This document shows, piece by piece, positions 18,237 to 26,288 of a DNA stretch of 43,260 bases. Position numbers and translations under genes: made by a program. Origin of the DNA: Chthoniobacter flavus. Its GTDB lineage: Bacteria; Verrucomicrobiota; Verrucomicrobiia; Chthoniobacterales; Terrimicrobiaceae. Within the stretch, counting starts at the first letter, position 1. Each line of letters starts with the position of its first letter. The DNA is taken from assembly GCA_020718585.1 (NCBI GenBank), contig DYRS01000002.1, positions 1 to 43,260 of the forward strand, written 5' to 3'. Under the pieces are notes generated by a model that worked only from the letters and a program-made list of their open reading frames with translations, was not told where the DNA came from and made no database searches.

Positions 18237-19157
18237 ATGCGCACCAGATCCTCAGTGGCGGTCATTTTCCTGTCGGCTGCGACATTTCTTGTGGCCGCCG
18301 AGAGCCATATCATCGTGGATGCCCAGACCGGGCACGTCCTCTCGGCCGACGCCCAGGATGAGAAACTTCCGGTCGCCAGCCTCACGAAGGTCGCCACGGC
18401 GATCGTCGTGATCGACTGGGCACGTGCGAACAATGGCGACCTCTCGGCGGTCGTGGACATCTCCCCGCGTGCGCTCGCCGCAGCGGGGACGAATCCGGTC
18501 GGGTTCCTGCCGGGCGACCGGATGAGCCTCCGCGACCTGATCTACTGCGCGCTCCTGGCCTCGGACAACGCGGCGGCCTCAGCGCTTGCCGAGGCGGTCG
18601 GCACGCGGCTGCCGAACGCCTCAGGGCTCGATCCTGCGGGGAATTTCGTCTCCCACATGAACGCGCTCGCCCGCTCGCTTGGCATGAAGCGCACGCTGTT
18701 CCTGAACCCCTCCGGATTCGACGGCATGGAAAAAGGCGCGACCCCGTATTCCACCGCAGAGGACATGGCCCGGCTCACACGCTACGGCTACAACGTTTCC
18801 GGATTCCCGTTTTACGTCGCCCAGGCCCACCGCCAGGTCCACATCATCCGCAACGGTGTGGACACCCCGTTTGACCTGCAAAACACGAACGAACTCCTCG
18901 GAGCCGATGAGATTGACGGCGTAAAAACCGGCCGCACCCGGCGCGCAGGCGACTGCCTGATCGTCTCGGGTGACCGTCCGCCGGAATCCCGCCGCGAGGG
19001 CGAAAAAGTTTTTGTGACCCCCCGCCGGATCATCGTCGTCCTCCTGCGCTCGCCCGACCGGTTCGGCGAGGGTGCCGCGCTCATGCAAAGGGGCTGGAAC
19101 CTCTACGAAGCATGGGCCGCAAACGGCAGAAAAACCTCCAAGGGCCAGTCACTTTAA
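18237..19157 (+). CDS. D-alanyl-D-alanine carboxypeptidase (peptidase S11)
   Basis: This 306-residue exported penicillin-binding protein has a signal peptide ending near AAES (residues 1-23). The S11 active-site motifs are SLTK (Ser48 nucleophile, Lys51), SDN (109-111) and KTG in the DGVKTGRTRRAGD block. It would trim the terminal D-Ala from peptidoglycan stem peptides in the periplasm. The family's longer members have an extra C-terminal membrane-anchoring domain; this one is short and ends soon after the catalytic domain, so it is probably soluble or loosely attached. The ATG at 18237 is chosen because it starts the signal peptide. The apt start is 29 bases downstream. Confidence 0.9.
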   Translation: MRTRSSVAVIFLSAATFLVAAESHIIVDAQTGHVLSADAQDEKLPVASLTKVATAIVVIDWARANNGDLSAVVDISPRALAAAGTNPVGFLPGDRMSLRDLIYCALLASDNAAASALAEAVGTRLPNASGLDPAGNFVSHMNALARSLGMKRTLFLNPSGFDGMEKGATPYSTAEDMARLTRYGYNVSGFPFYVAQAHRQVHIIRNGVDTPFDLQNTNELLGADEIDGVKTGRTRRAGDCLIVSGDRPPESRREGEKVFVTPRRIIVVLLRSPDRFGEGAALMQRGWNLYEAWAANGRKTSKGQSL

Positions 19158-19186
19158 TACCGCCAACACACCGCCACTCTCATCAC

Positions 19187-19711
19187 ATGGACACCGTCAC
19201 ACGCCTCAAATCTGCCATCCGCGACATCCCCGACTTCCCGCAGCCGGGAATCCTTTTCCGCGACATCACTCCACTCCTCAACGACCCAGAGGTCTTTCAT
19301 GTCGCGATCACGGAGTTCGCGCGCACCTGCCGGGAGGCCGGTGCCGAGCGCATCGCGGGGATTGACGCCCGCGGGTTCCTCTTCGGCGCGACCGTCGCCT
19401 ACGAGCTCAACCTCGGGTTTGTCCCGATCCGCAAAAAAGGAAAGCTGCCGTTTCAGACGCTCGGCCAGAGCTACGATCTCGAATACGGCAGCTCGGAGAT
19501 CGAGATCCACACCGACGCATTCCGCCCGGGCGAGCGCGTCGCGCTGATTGACGACCTGCTCGCGACCGGCGGCACCGGCGGCGCCGCCGTCAAACTCATC
19601 CAGCGCGCCGGGGCACAGGTCGTCACGGCCGCCTTCCTCATCGAGCTCACCGCCCTCGGCGGACGCGCCGCCCTCGGGGAAATCCCGGTGACCTCGATCA
19701 TCTCGTATTGA
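19187..19711 (+). CDS. apt: Adenine phosphoribosyltransferase
   Basis: This 174-residue type I PRTase has the expected Apt length. It begins in the usual way with LKSAIRDIPDFPQPGILFRD, includes the adenine-binding block AGIDARGFLFG, and carries the PRPP-binding loop ALIDDLLATGGTGGA. It converts adenine and PRPP to AMP, salvaging purines in the cytoplasm. It follows the carboxypeptidase gene closely. A RelE-fold gene begins 38 bases after its stop. Confidence 0.95.
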   Translation: MDTVTRLKSAIRDIPDFPQPGILFRDITPLLNDPEVFHVAITEFARTCREAGAERIAGIDARGFLFGATVAYELNLGFVPIRKKGKLPFQTLGQSYDLEYGSSEIEIHTDAFRPGERVALIDDLLATGGTGGAAVKLIQRAGAQVVTAAFLIELTALGGRAALGEIPVTSIISY

Positions 19712-19749
19712 CCCGGGTTTCTGACGCAGCACGGATTCGCGTCAACAAC

Positions 19750-20124
19750 ATGTTTCAGGTGATCTTCAACAGGCTCAGCGCGGCCGAGATGGCCGCGCTT
19801 CCGAAGGAACTCCAGCTCGACATGCTCTCGGAGTTTCATTTTCTTCCGGAGGATCTCGACGTTCTCGAGAAGGACCGCGGATTCGGACAAGTCGCGCGCG
19901 ACGGACGGACGCTCCACCGCTACCGCGCGAAAGATTACCGGATCTACTTCGAACGCCACGCTGACGGGATCCTCATCCACCGCGTCCTCCACAAAAATAC
20001 CATCCGCGACTTCCTGTTCCGATCAAACCTCCCGCTCGATGACGAGGACGATGAGGACGGCGGGATCGCCGGAAATAAAAACTTTTGGAAGCTGATCCAC
20101 GAGGCGGAGGCATCCGGGAAGTGA
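19750..20124 (+). CDS. Solitary RelE/ParE-fold protein with an acidic tail
   Basis: This 124-residue protein has the RelE-superfamily layout. An N-terminal strand FQVIFN is followed by helix AAEMAALPKELQLDMLSEF, then a beta sheet with LHRYRAKDYRIYFERHADG and ILIHRVLHKNTIRDFLF. The Arg/Lys-rich RYRAKDYRIYF strand resembles the catalytic region of RelE-type ribosome-dependent mRNases. Residues 97-103 (DDEDDED) are an acidic run followed by a short helix, which RelE toxins normally lack. No antitoxin-sized gene lies on either side. It follows apt in the same direction. It could be a domesticated toxin fold. A TTG at 19708 overlapping the apt stop is an alternative start, but the fold begins at the ATG. 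Confidence 0.72.
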   Translation: MFQVIFNRLSAAEMAALPKELQLDMLSEFHFLPEDLDVLEKDRGFGQVARDGRTLHRYRAKDYRIYFERHADGILIHRVLHKNTIRDFLFRSNLPLDDEDDEDGGIAGNKNFWKLIHEAEASGK

Positions 20125-20453
20125 GATTTTTTCCGACGCGCGCGCGCGGCTTGACGCGTTTCCGGTGGCCCGCGAGCGGGTGTATCTCGCGCATGCCGTG
20201 GTGACCGCGCTGCCGCGATGCGCGGCCGATGCGATGTGCGCGCACGCCCGCGCAAGCTGTGCCCACCACCAGAAATTTTGTGACGTGCAGCGCGACGTCG
20301 CGCACGTGGGCTTCTTCAGTGGCGATTCGCACACGTGGATGCTCGGACCGCTCGCGATCGGGATCGTCTTTGTCGCTCAAAAAAATTCCTTCTCTCGCAC
20401 GAATCGGAAGTTTTCATTTTCTGGCGGAACCTGCATACGATACCCGCTTGCCC
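20125..20453. other. 329-base gap upstream of aspS with strong inverted repeats
   Basis: No convincing gene is seen on either strand. A 9-bp long-range pair exists: cgcgagcgg (20171-20179) with ccgctcgcg (20348-20356). Inside it are gcccac/gtgggc (20261-20266 and 20306-20311), acgtgc/gcacgt (20283-20288 and 20302-20307) and a 14-bp perfect palindrome at 20290-20303. This could be a structured RNA or leader, or simply GC-rich chance pairing. TTGACG at 20151 is -35-like but has no good -10 partner. No known RNA family was recognised. Confidence 0.35.
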
Positions 20454-22226
20454 ATGATCTACCGTACCCATCACTGCAACGCACTCCGCACCGGGGACGC
20501 CGGAACCACCGTCACACTCAGCGGCTGGATCGCCTCCCGCCGCGACCACGGCGGGGTCATTTTCATTGACCTTCGGGACCGCGAGGGCCTCACCCAGGTC
20601 GTTTTCCGACCGGAGGAAAACCCGGAGGCCGCCGCGCGTTCGCACGAACTGCGCGGCGAGGATGTCGTCCGGGTCACCGGTCGGGTCGCACTCCGGCTGG
20701 CCGGGACCGAAAACCCAAAGTTGGCAACCGGTGGGATCGAAATCGTTGCGACCGGGCTTGAGATCCTGAACGCGAGCGACGTGCTCCCGTTTCCGATGGA
20801 CGAGCGAATTGCGAACGAGGACCTGCGGCTGACCTACCGGTATCTCGACCTGCGCCGGGCCGAGATGAGCGCGAACCTGCGCCTGCGCCACCGGGTGATC
20901 AAGACGATCCGCGACGCGATGGATGCCGAGGGGTTCCTCGAGATCGAGACCCCGATCCTCTCGAAGAGCACGCCCGAAGGCGCGCGCGATTTTCTTGTCC
21001 CGTCCCGGCTCACGCCCGGCTCGTTCTACGCCCTCCCCCAGGCACCACAGCAATACAAGCAGCTCCTCATGGTCGCCGGCGTCGAAAAATATTTTCAGAT
21101 CGCGCGGTGTTTCCGCGACGAGGATCTGCGGGCCGACCGCCAGCCAGAGTTCACCCAGCTTGATGTCGAGGCGTCGTTCGTGACCCAGGACGACATCATC
21201 GGCCTCATGGAGCGCGTGCTGGCGGCGGTCTTTCGCGCGGCATCGGGCGCGGAGATCCCGTGCCCGTTCCCGCGCCTGACATGGCGCGAGGCGATGGACC
21301 GGTTCGGCAGCGACAAGCCGGACACCCGGTTCGCAATGGAGATCTCCGACCTCGGCGACATCTTCCGGGATTCCGCATTCAAGGTCTTCCGCGGTGCCCT
21401 CGACTCCGGCGGAGTCGTCAAGGCGATCAACGCAAAAGGCTTCGCAAAAATCACCACCGGCCAAATCGAATCGCTCACCGAACTCGCCAAACAGGCGGGC
21501 GCAAAAGGCCTCGCATTCATCAAAATCGAAAACGGCGAGTGGAAATCCCCAATCGTCAAATTTTTCAGCGACGCCGAAAAGGCCGCCCTCACCGCACGCC
21601 TCGGGATCGAGGAGGGCGACCTCGTGCTCTTCGGCGCCGACCGGTGGGAGACCGCCTGCGAGACACTCGGACGCGTCCGCCTGCGCGTCGCCTCGATCCT
21701 CGGGCTCGCCGACGATCCCTCGAAAAACAATTTCCTGTGGGTTGTGGATTTTCCGCTGCTCGCCTGGAGCGACGAGGAGCAGAAGTGGAACGCCGTCCAC
21801 CACCCGTTCACGCGCCCGTGCGATGAGGACGCCCCGCTCGTCGAATCCGGCGACTACGGGAAGATCCGCGCGGTCGCCTACGATGTCGTGCTCAATGGCG
21901 TCGAGATCGGCGGCGGCAGCCTCCGGATCCACGAGCCCGCGCTCCAGGCGAAGATGTTTTCCGCGCTCGGGGTGGACGACGAAATGCAGCGGACGATGTT
22001 CGGCCACATGCTGAAGGCGTTCCAGTTTGGCGCACCCCCGCACGGCGGGATCGCGCTCGGCCTCGACCGGCTGGTCATGCTCATCGCCCGCGCCGAAAGC
22101 ATCCGCGACGTCATCGCATTTCCGAAAAATAACCGCGGGGTCGAGTTGATGACCGGCTCGCCGTCGGAGGTTGATTTCCGCCAACTCCGCGAGCTCGAAA
22201 TCCAAAGCGCAAAAAAGCCGGCCTGA
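20454..22226 (+). CDS. aspS: Aspartyl-tRNA synthetase, probably non-discriminating
   Basis: This 590-residue class IIb synthetase has the bacterial-type layout: anticodon-binding OB fold (1-110), catalytic core with motif 2 FRDEDLRADRQPEFTQLD, the bacterial GAD insertion (~290-410) and motif 3 GIALGLDRLVML. In the OB fold it reads RRDHGG, with His32, and AGTENPKLATG, with Gly84. In the Pseudomonas enzyme a His and a Gly at these places are associated with charging both tRNA(Asp) and tRNA(Asn). The discriminating E. coli enzyme has Leu at the first. With gatCA in the window this suggests Asn-tRNA(Asn) made by transamidation. The start at 20454 gives the conserved N-terminus. Confidence 0.96.
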   Translation: MIYRTHHCNALRTGDAGTTVTLSGWIASRRDHGGVIFIDLRDREGLTQVVFRPEENPEAAARSHELRGEDVVRVTGRVALRLAGTENPKLATGGIEIVATGLEILNASDVLPFPMDERIANEDLRLTYRYLDLRRAEMSANLRLRHRVIKTIRDAMDAEGFLEIETPILSKSTPEGARDFLVPSRLTPGSFYALPQAPQQYKQLLMVAGVEKYFQIARCFRDEDLRADRQPEFTQLDVEASFVTQDDIIGLMERVLAAVFRAASGAEIPCPFPRLTWREAMDRFGSDKPDTRFAMEISDLGDIFRDSAFKVFRGALDSGGVVKAINAKGFAKITTGQIESLTELAKQAGAKGLAFIKIENGEWKSPIVKFFSDAEKAALTARLGIEEGDLVLFGADRWETACETLGRVRLRVASILGLADDPSKNNFLWVVDFPLLAWSDEEQKWNAVHHPFTRPCDEDAPLVESGDYGKIRAVAYDVVLNGVEIGGGSLRIHEPALQAKMFSALGVDDEMQRTMFGHMLKAFQFGAPPHGGIALGLDRLVMLIARAESIRDVIAFPKNNRGVELMTGSPSEVDFRQLRELEIQSAKKPA

Positions 22227-22311
22227 CCGTCCCAGTTGCGGACGCGCGAGGCCGCGCATCCCTACCAGAAATCGGCTCATTCCATTTCCTGCCACGTCAG
22301 GATCGCTGAGT

Positions 22312-23277
22312 TTACGGGTCCCCGATGAATTCTTCGACCGCCTGGAGCGTCTCGCGCAGCGTGCGGTATCCGAAGTGGCCCTGGCGCACGCGGAGCAGCC
22401 GCGAGCCAGCCCAGCACTGGGTCAGCAGCTCGAGATCCTCGGGCGGCGAGACCCGGTCGTAGAGCCCGGCCGTCACGACGATTCGTGCCGGATCGCAGAG
22501 CGGAATCCCGTGCAGCGGCGAGATCAGGTGCGCGTGGCGCACGATCTGGTTGGGCACATGCCCAAGCGCGCGCAGCGACCGCCGCATGGACGCCGCGCCG
22601 GGGTTTTCCCAGATCGCCTTCTCGACGTTGACGATCGGCTGGACGAACGCGAGGAATCGAAAATCGCTTTCCAGAAATGACAGCAGCGCGCCCGCCCAGC
22701 CGCCGTAGCTCGTGCCGACAACCGCGAACTCCCGGACGCCGCGCGCGCGGAGGATCGCCATGAGCTGGCGCAGCTCGACCACGCACTGGCGCAGACATTC
22801 GGCGTTGCGCACAAGATCGGAGGTGATCGCCAGCTCGCCGTTGAGCGCGCTTTTCGGCGTCCTTGAATAGTGGTAGGGAAGGTGCGGGAATGCGACCGAC
22901 CAGCCGCGCGCATTGAACGATGCGGCGACCTTGCGATACCCCGCGTCGCTCGCACTCATCAGCGCGTGCAGCAGCAGCAGCACCGGCGCGCCTCGGCGGA
23001 CGGCCGGATAAAACCGCACCCGCACGCGGTCGTTCTCGGGAAATCCCGTCGGCAGCGGGCTGTCCCACTCGATCCACCCCGCGCGATGCCGCTGCCTCGA
23101 GGCCGGTGGCATCCGATAAAAAACCTCCCGGCTCATCCCCGCACACCCGTCCAGATAAGCGTCGAGCTCCTCCCGCGTGCAACTGTCCGCCCGCCGCCGC
23201 CATTGCAGGAGGTTCATCATCCCGCACATCGCACAGTCCATCCCCCACGATGCGGTTCTGGCGGCCAGCGTCCTCAT
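22312..23277 (-). CDS. Alpha/beta hydrolase family protein
   Basis: This 321-residue protein has a recognisable alpha/beta-hydrolase core. The oxyanion-side strand is PVLLLLHALM, the nucleophile elbow is GTSYGGWAG (probable Ser), and a C-terminal acid/His region includes TAGLYDRVSPPED and RQGHFGY. The first ~90 residues are an unrecognised lead, with a Cys/Met-rich start (MDCAMCGMMN). No signal peptide is obvious, so it is probably cytoplasmic. The start at 23277 is the farthest; internal Met residues at positions 13 and 16 are alternatives. Substrate unknown. It is convergent with aspS. Confidence 0.75.
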   Translation of the reverse strand: MRTLAARTASWGMDCAMCGMMNLLQWRRRADSCTREELDAYLDGCAGMSREVFYRMPPASRQRHRAGWIEWDSPLPTGFPENDRVRVRFYPAVRRGAPVLLLLHALMSASDAGYRKVAASFNARGWSVAFPHLPYHYSRTPKSALNGELAITSDLVRNAECLRQCVVELRQLMAILRARGVREFAVVGTSYGGWAGALLSFLESDFRFLAFVQPIVNVEKAIWENPGAASMRRSLRALGHVPNQIVRHAHLISPLHGIPLCDPARIVVTAGLYDRVSPPEDLELLTQCWAGSRLLRVRQGHFGYRTLRETLQAVEEFIGDP

Positions 23278-23383
23278 CGCCAGGCCATCCGATCCTCTCG
23301 CCGATTACCCGGAACCGGAAATTGCCCGCCCACCCTGCGGGGAAAACCGCCAGCGACAAAATATTGAGGCCCGGTGCGATCCA

Positions 23384-23521
23384 TCATTCGAGCACGATGT
23401 CGTTTTCGTTGGAGGAGATTTCGAGAATCGCGTCACTGCGTTTCCTCACAATCCCATTGACTCCGAATCCGTGCAGGCAGCGGAGACGCTGCGTTCGCGT
23501 CGCCCCAACTTCAATTTTCAC
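23384..23521 (-). CDS. Short open frame, 45 codons, unknown
   Basis: Starting at a GTG, it translates as VKIEVGATRTQRLRCLHGFG and continues to the end DAILEISSNENDIVLE. Residue composition is protein-like and its tail is acidic, but I recognise no family and no ribosome binding site is clear. It may be a C-terminal remnant of a larger gene or a chance frame. Confidence 0.22.
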   Translation of the reverse strand: MKIEVGATRTQRLRCLHGFGVNGIVRKRSDAILEISSNENDIVLE

Positions 23522-23564
23522 GAGATGGGAATCCCCGTTGGTTCAGTTCTCCACTCCGTAGACG

Positions 23565-23681
23565 ATGATTCGTCGAGTTCTTGTTCATGTCTTCCCCTAC
23601 GCAGTCCTGTATTCCATCGAAGATGACCTGATTTACATTATCGCGGTGATGCATTGCAGCAGAGAGCCTGGATTCTCCTGA
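23565..23681 (+). pseudogene. C-terminal remnant of a RelE/ParE-type toxin
   Basis: The 38-codon frame ends with VFPYAVLYSIEDDLIYIIA followed by VMHCSREPGF and a stop. This is the characteristic last strand pair of RelE/ParE-family toxins ([RK]FPYxVLYxIxxDxIxIxAVxHxxRxPxxW). A stop codon (23559-23561) sits two codons before it in frame, and the preceding bases in another frame (LRRR at 23554-23565) could be the missing upstream part, so frameshifts or deletions have broken the gene. The normal final YW is replaced by F, S and stop. No antitoxin gene is visible next to it. Confidence 0.5.
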
Positions 23682-23846
23682 ATAGTTACAAAATCGCTTG
23701 CCGACCCTTCCAGAGCGTTGGCCCATAGTTTGAGGCTGGAAGAGCGGTGATTTCCATGTCAAGACGCTGCCAAATCGGGCTTTGAGAGTTAAGCGCTCCG
23801 GGGGGGTGGCTTGGTCTTTTTTCGGGAAATTCCACGGCAGGGGCGG

Positions 23847-24824
23847 CTATTTCAGCTCGGCGAGGTCGGCATCAACCATGATCCGGACGAGGTCTTTGAA
23901 TTTTGTTTTCGGCTCCCATCCGATCTGGCGTTTTGCCTTTGCGGGATCGCCGATGAGGAGTTCGACCTCTGCCGGGCGCTCGTAGCGGGCGTCGTGCTTG
24001 ACAAATTCCTTCCAGTCGAGGTCCACATGTGCGAACGCCTCCTCGACGAACTCGCGCACGGTGTGGGTCTCGTTGGTCGCGAGCACGTAGTCGTCCGGGT
24101 TGTCCTGCTGGACCATCATCCACATCCCCTCGACGTATTCGGGCGCGTAGCCCCAGTCGCGGCGGGCGTCGAGGTTGCCGAGGAACAGTTCTTTTTGGCG
24201 TCCGGTTTTGATTGCGGCGACCGCGCGGGTGATCTTGCGGGTGACGAATGTCTCGCCGCGCCGCGGGCTTTCGTGGTTGAAGAGGATCCCGTTCGTTGCG
24301 TGCATCCCGTAGCTCTCGCGGTAGTTGACGGTCGCCCAGTAGGAAAAAACCTTGGCGACACCATACGGGCTGCGCGGCCAGAACGGGGTGGTCTCGGTCT
24401 GCGGCACGGCCTGAACCTTGCCGAACATCTCGCTGCTCGACGCCTGGTAGAACCGGCTCTTGACGCCGGACTCGCGCATCGCCTCGAGGATCCGGATCGT
24501 TCCGACCCCGGTGACATCCGCCGTGTATTCCGGGATGTCAAAGCTTACGCGCACATGGCTCTGCGCGCCGAGGTGAAAAATCTCGTCCGGCTTCAGCTCG
24601 TAGATCAGCTTGACGAGGTTCACCGAATCCGCGAGGTCGCCGTAGTGGAGGAACAGCCGCACGCCGTTGACGTGGGGATCCTGATAGAGGTGGTCGATCC
24701 GGTTCGTGTTGAACGTGCTGGCGCGGCGGATGATCCCGTGGACCTCGTAGCCTTTGGCGAGCAGGAGGTCGGCGAGGTAGGAGCCGTCCTGCCCGGTGAT
24801 TCCGGTGATGAGAGCTTTTTTCAT
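23847..24824 (-). CDS. gmd: GDP-mannose 4,6-dehydratase
   Basis: This 325-residue extended short-chain dehydrogenase has the nucleotide-binding [19 protein letters not shown] and [14 protein letters not shown], the catalytic SSSEMFG (Ser/Thr plus Glu) and YGVAK (Tyr, Lys), and [16 protein letters not shown]; all are typical of Gmd. It converts GDP-D-mannose to GDP-4-keto-6-deoxymannose, the precursor of GDP-fucose and GDP-rhamnose used in envelope polysaccharides. The next step (fucose synthetase or Rmd) is not in the window. Its ATG overlaps the rph stop (24821-24824), so the pair is translationally coupled. The open frame upstream belongs to the other frame of rph. Confidence 0.96.
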   Translation of the reverse strand: MKKALITGITGQDGSYLADLLLAKGYEVHGIIRRASTFNTNRIDHLYQDPHVNGVRLFLHYGDLADSVNLVKLIYELKPDEIFHLGAQSHVRVSFDIPEYTADVTGVGTIRILEAMRESGVKSRFYQASSSEMFGKVQAVPQTETTPFWPRSPYGVAKVFSYWATVNYRESYGMHATNGILFNHESPRRGETFVTRKITRAVAAIKTGRQKELFLGNLDARRDWGYAPEYVEGMWMMVQQDNPDDYVLATNETHTVREFVEEAFAHVDLDWKEFVKHDARYERPAEVELLIGDPAKAKRQIGWEPKTKFKDLVRIMVDADLAELK

Positions 24825-25549
24825 AGGGTGGTGAGGGCAGAATTCTGAATATCCAGGAGGTTGGCAATACCGGTTTTTGCGGCGGCGAGCATCGAGTCGA
24901 GCTGTGCCTGGCTGAAGACGGATTCCTCGCCCGACCCCTGGACCTCGACGAAGTCGCCAGCTGCGGTCATCACGACATTCATGTCCACCTCGGCGTCCTT
25001 GTCCTCGACATAATCGAGATCCACGAGGACCTCGCCGCCCACGATCCCGACGCTCACGGCGGCCACGCGGTTTTTTATCGGCAGGGCTTTGAGCTTGCCG
25101 GATTTGACGAGCGAAAGGCAGGCGATCTCGATCGCGGCCGCCGCGCCGGTGATCGCGGCCGTGCGCGTCCCGCCGTCGGCCTGAAGGACATCGCAGTCCA
25201 CCCAGAGCGTGCGCGGGCCGAGCTTTTCGAGGTCTACGACCGCGCGGAGCGAGCGCCCGATGAGCCGCTGGATCTCGGTCCCGCGTCCGTCCGGCCTCCC
25301 CCGCGACGAGTCGCGCGGCTTCCGGCTGGTCGTCGAATACGGGAGCATCGAGTATTCTGCGGTGAGCCATCCGCCGGTGACCCCCTGGTCCTTCATCCAC
25401 CGCGGCACCCCCTCCTCGATCATTGCGGCGCAGATCACCCGCGTGTTTCCGAATGCGATGAGCACCGAACCGTGCGCGTGCGGTGCCACCCCGGGCTGGA
25501 TCTCAATTTTGCGAAGCTCGCCGGGTGCCCGGCCGTCGTGTCTGGTCAT
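24821..25549 (-). CDS. rph: Ribonuclease PH
   Basis: This 242-residue phosphorolytic 3'-5' exoribonuclease has the RNase PH fold. Markers are [31 protein letters not shown], the phosphate/RNA-binding R-rich block [18 protein letters not shown], and [19 protein letters not shown]. It trims tRNA 3' ends using inorganic phosphate. Length is normal for the family. It is the first gene of a two-gene unit with gmd and is divergent from the PAP2 gene. Confidence 0.96.
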   Translation of the reverse strand: MTRHDGRAPGELRKIEIQPGVAPHAHGSVLIAFGNTRVICAAMIEEGVPRWMKDQGVTGGWLTAEYSMLPYSTTSRKPRDSSRGRPDGRGTEIQRLIGRSLRAVVDLEKLGPRTLWVDCDVLQADGGTRTAAITGAAAAIEIACLSLVKSGKLKALPIKNRVAAVSVGIVGGEVLVDLDYVEDKDAEVDMNVVMTAAGDFVEVQGSGEESVFSQAQLDSMLAAAKTGIANLLDIQNSALTTL

Positions 25550-25628
25550 GGGCGCGAAGATTGCACGCGGCCGACGCCCGCGCGCAAGATATGATTTCCG
25601 GTTTCACATTTCTGGCGGAGGAGTCAGA

Positions 25629-26288
25629 ATGCGCGGGCGCATGGACGAGCAGGCATTCTATTTGATCAACCACCAGTGGGCGGGTTCGTGGGCGGACCTC
25701 GCGATGGCGGCGGCTTCGAGCTGGGCGTTCTGGTGGCCGTTTCTTGTGCTCGGCGTCTTGGCATTGCTTGTCTTCGGGGGATTCCGCGCGCGGGCGATGC
25801 TTGTGGCGGCCGGGCTGGCGGTCGGGATCACCGACGGGATCGTCGTTGACTCGCTCAAGGAAATCGTCGGGCGCCCGAGGCCGCACGAGGTTCTCGTCGG
25901 CGTGCGGACGCTCGATCTTGCGAAGGCGACCCCGAGGTTCATGGCGCTGGGGAAGCCGCTCAAGGTCGGGTGGTCGCGGCCGGACGCCACCGCGCCGCGC
26001 GGGAAGTCGTTCCCATCGGGACATGCGTCGAACAACTTTGCGATCGCCACCGTCGTTACGGTCTTCTACCGCCGGTGGGGCTGGCTGGCATTCCTTCCGG
26101 CGGCACTGGTTTCCTACAGCCGGATCTACGTCGGCTCGCACTGGCCGTCGGACGTGCTCGTCTCGTGCATTCTCGGCGCGGGAATCGCGCTCCTTGTCGT
26201 GCGCGGACTTGACGCCTGCTGGCGCCACTGGGGCGGCAGGATATTTCCCGTTCTCCGCGCGGAGCACCCGTCGCTTGCCAAACCATGA
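25629..26288 (+). CDS. PAP2-family membrane phosphatase
   Basis: This 219-residue integral membrane protein has the three PAP2 motifs in order: KEIVGRPRP (K-x6-RP), SFPSGHAS and SRIYVGSHWPSD (SR-x5-H-x3-D), with about five or six hydrophobic segments. It would dephosphorylate a lipid phosphate such as undecaprenyl pyrophosphate or phosphatidyl-glycerol phosphate. GGAGGAG lies eight bases before the ATG at 25629; a second in-frame ATG at 25641 is an alternative. The stop overlaps the ATG of the next gene (ATGA), so it is coupled to a GT-C glycosyltransferase. That pairing suggests a lipid-carrier cycle. Confidence 0.9.
   Translation: MRGRMDEQAFYLINHQWAGSWADLAMAAASSWAFWWPFLVLGVLALLVFGGFRARAMLVAAGLAVGITDGIVVDSLKEIVGRPRPHEVLVGVRTLDLAKATPRFMALGKPLKVGWSRPDATAPRGKSFPSGHASNNFAIATVVTVFYRRWGWLAFLPAALVSYSRIYVGSHWPSDVLVSCILGAGIALLVVRGLDACWRHWGGRIFPVLRAEHPSLAKP

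Larger units (their letters stand above)
23278..23846. other. 569-base decayed or non-coding stretch
   Basis: This is the longest gap in the window and has lower GC than its surroundings. It contains a toxin-like C-terminal remnant on the plus strand (23565-23681) and a short open frame on the minus strand (23384-23521). The rest shows no long open frame with plausible codon use. A run of seven G (near 23810) lies before the gmd stop. It looks like a small graveyard of transferred accessory DNA. Confidence 0.5.

Noticed and set aside
20166-20366. 6S RNA or another known structural RNA upstream of aspS
   Set aside because: The rod-like pairing is suggestive, but none of the sequence landmarks of 6S, RNase P, SRP RNA or tmRNA could be found, so no family is assigned.
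20316-22295. A 659-codon minus-strand frame opposite aspS
   Set aside because: Antisense shadow of aspS, with no motif and an unnatural residue composition.
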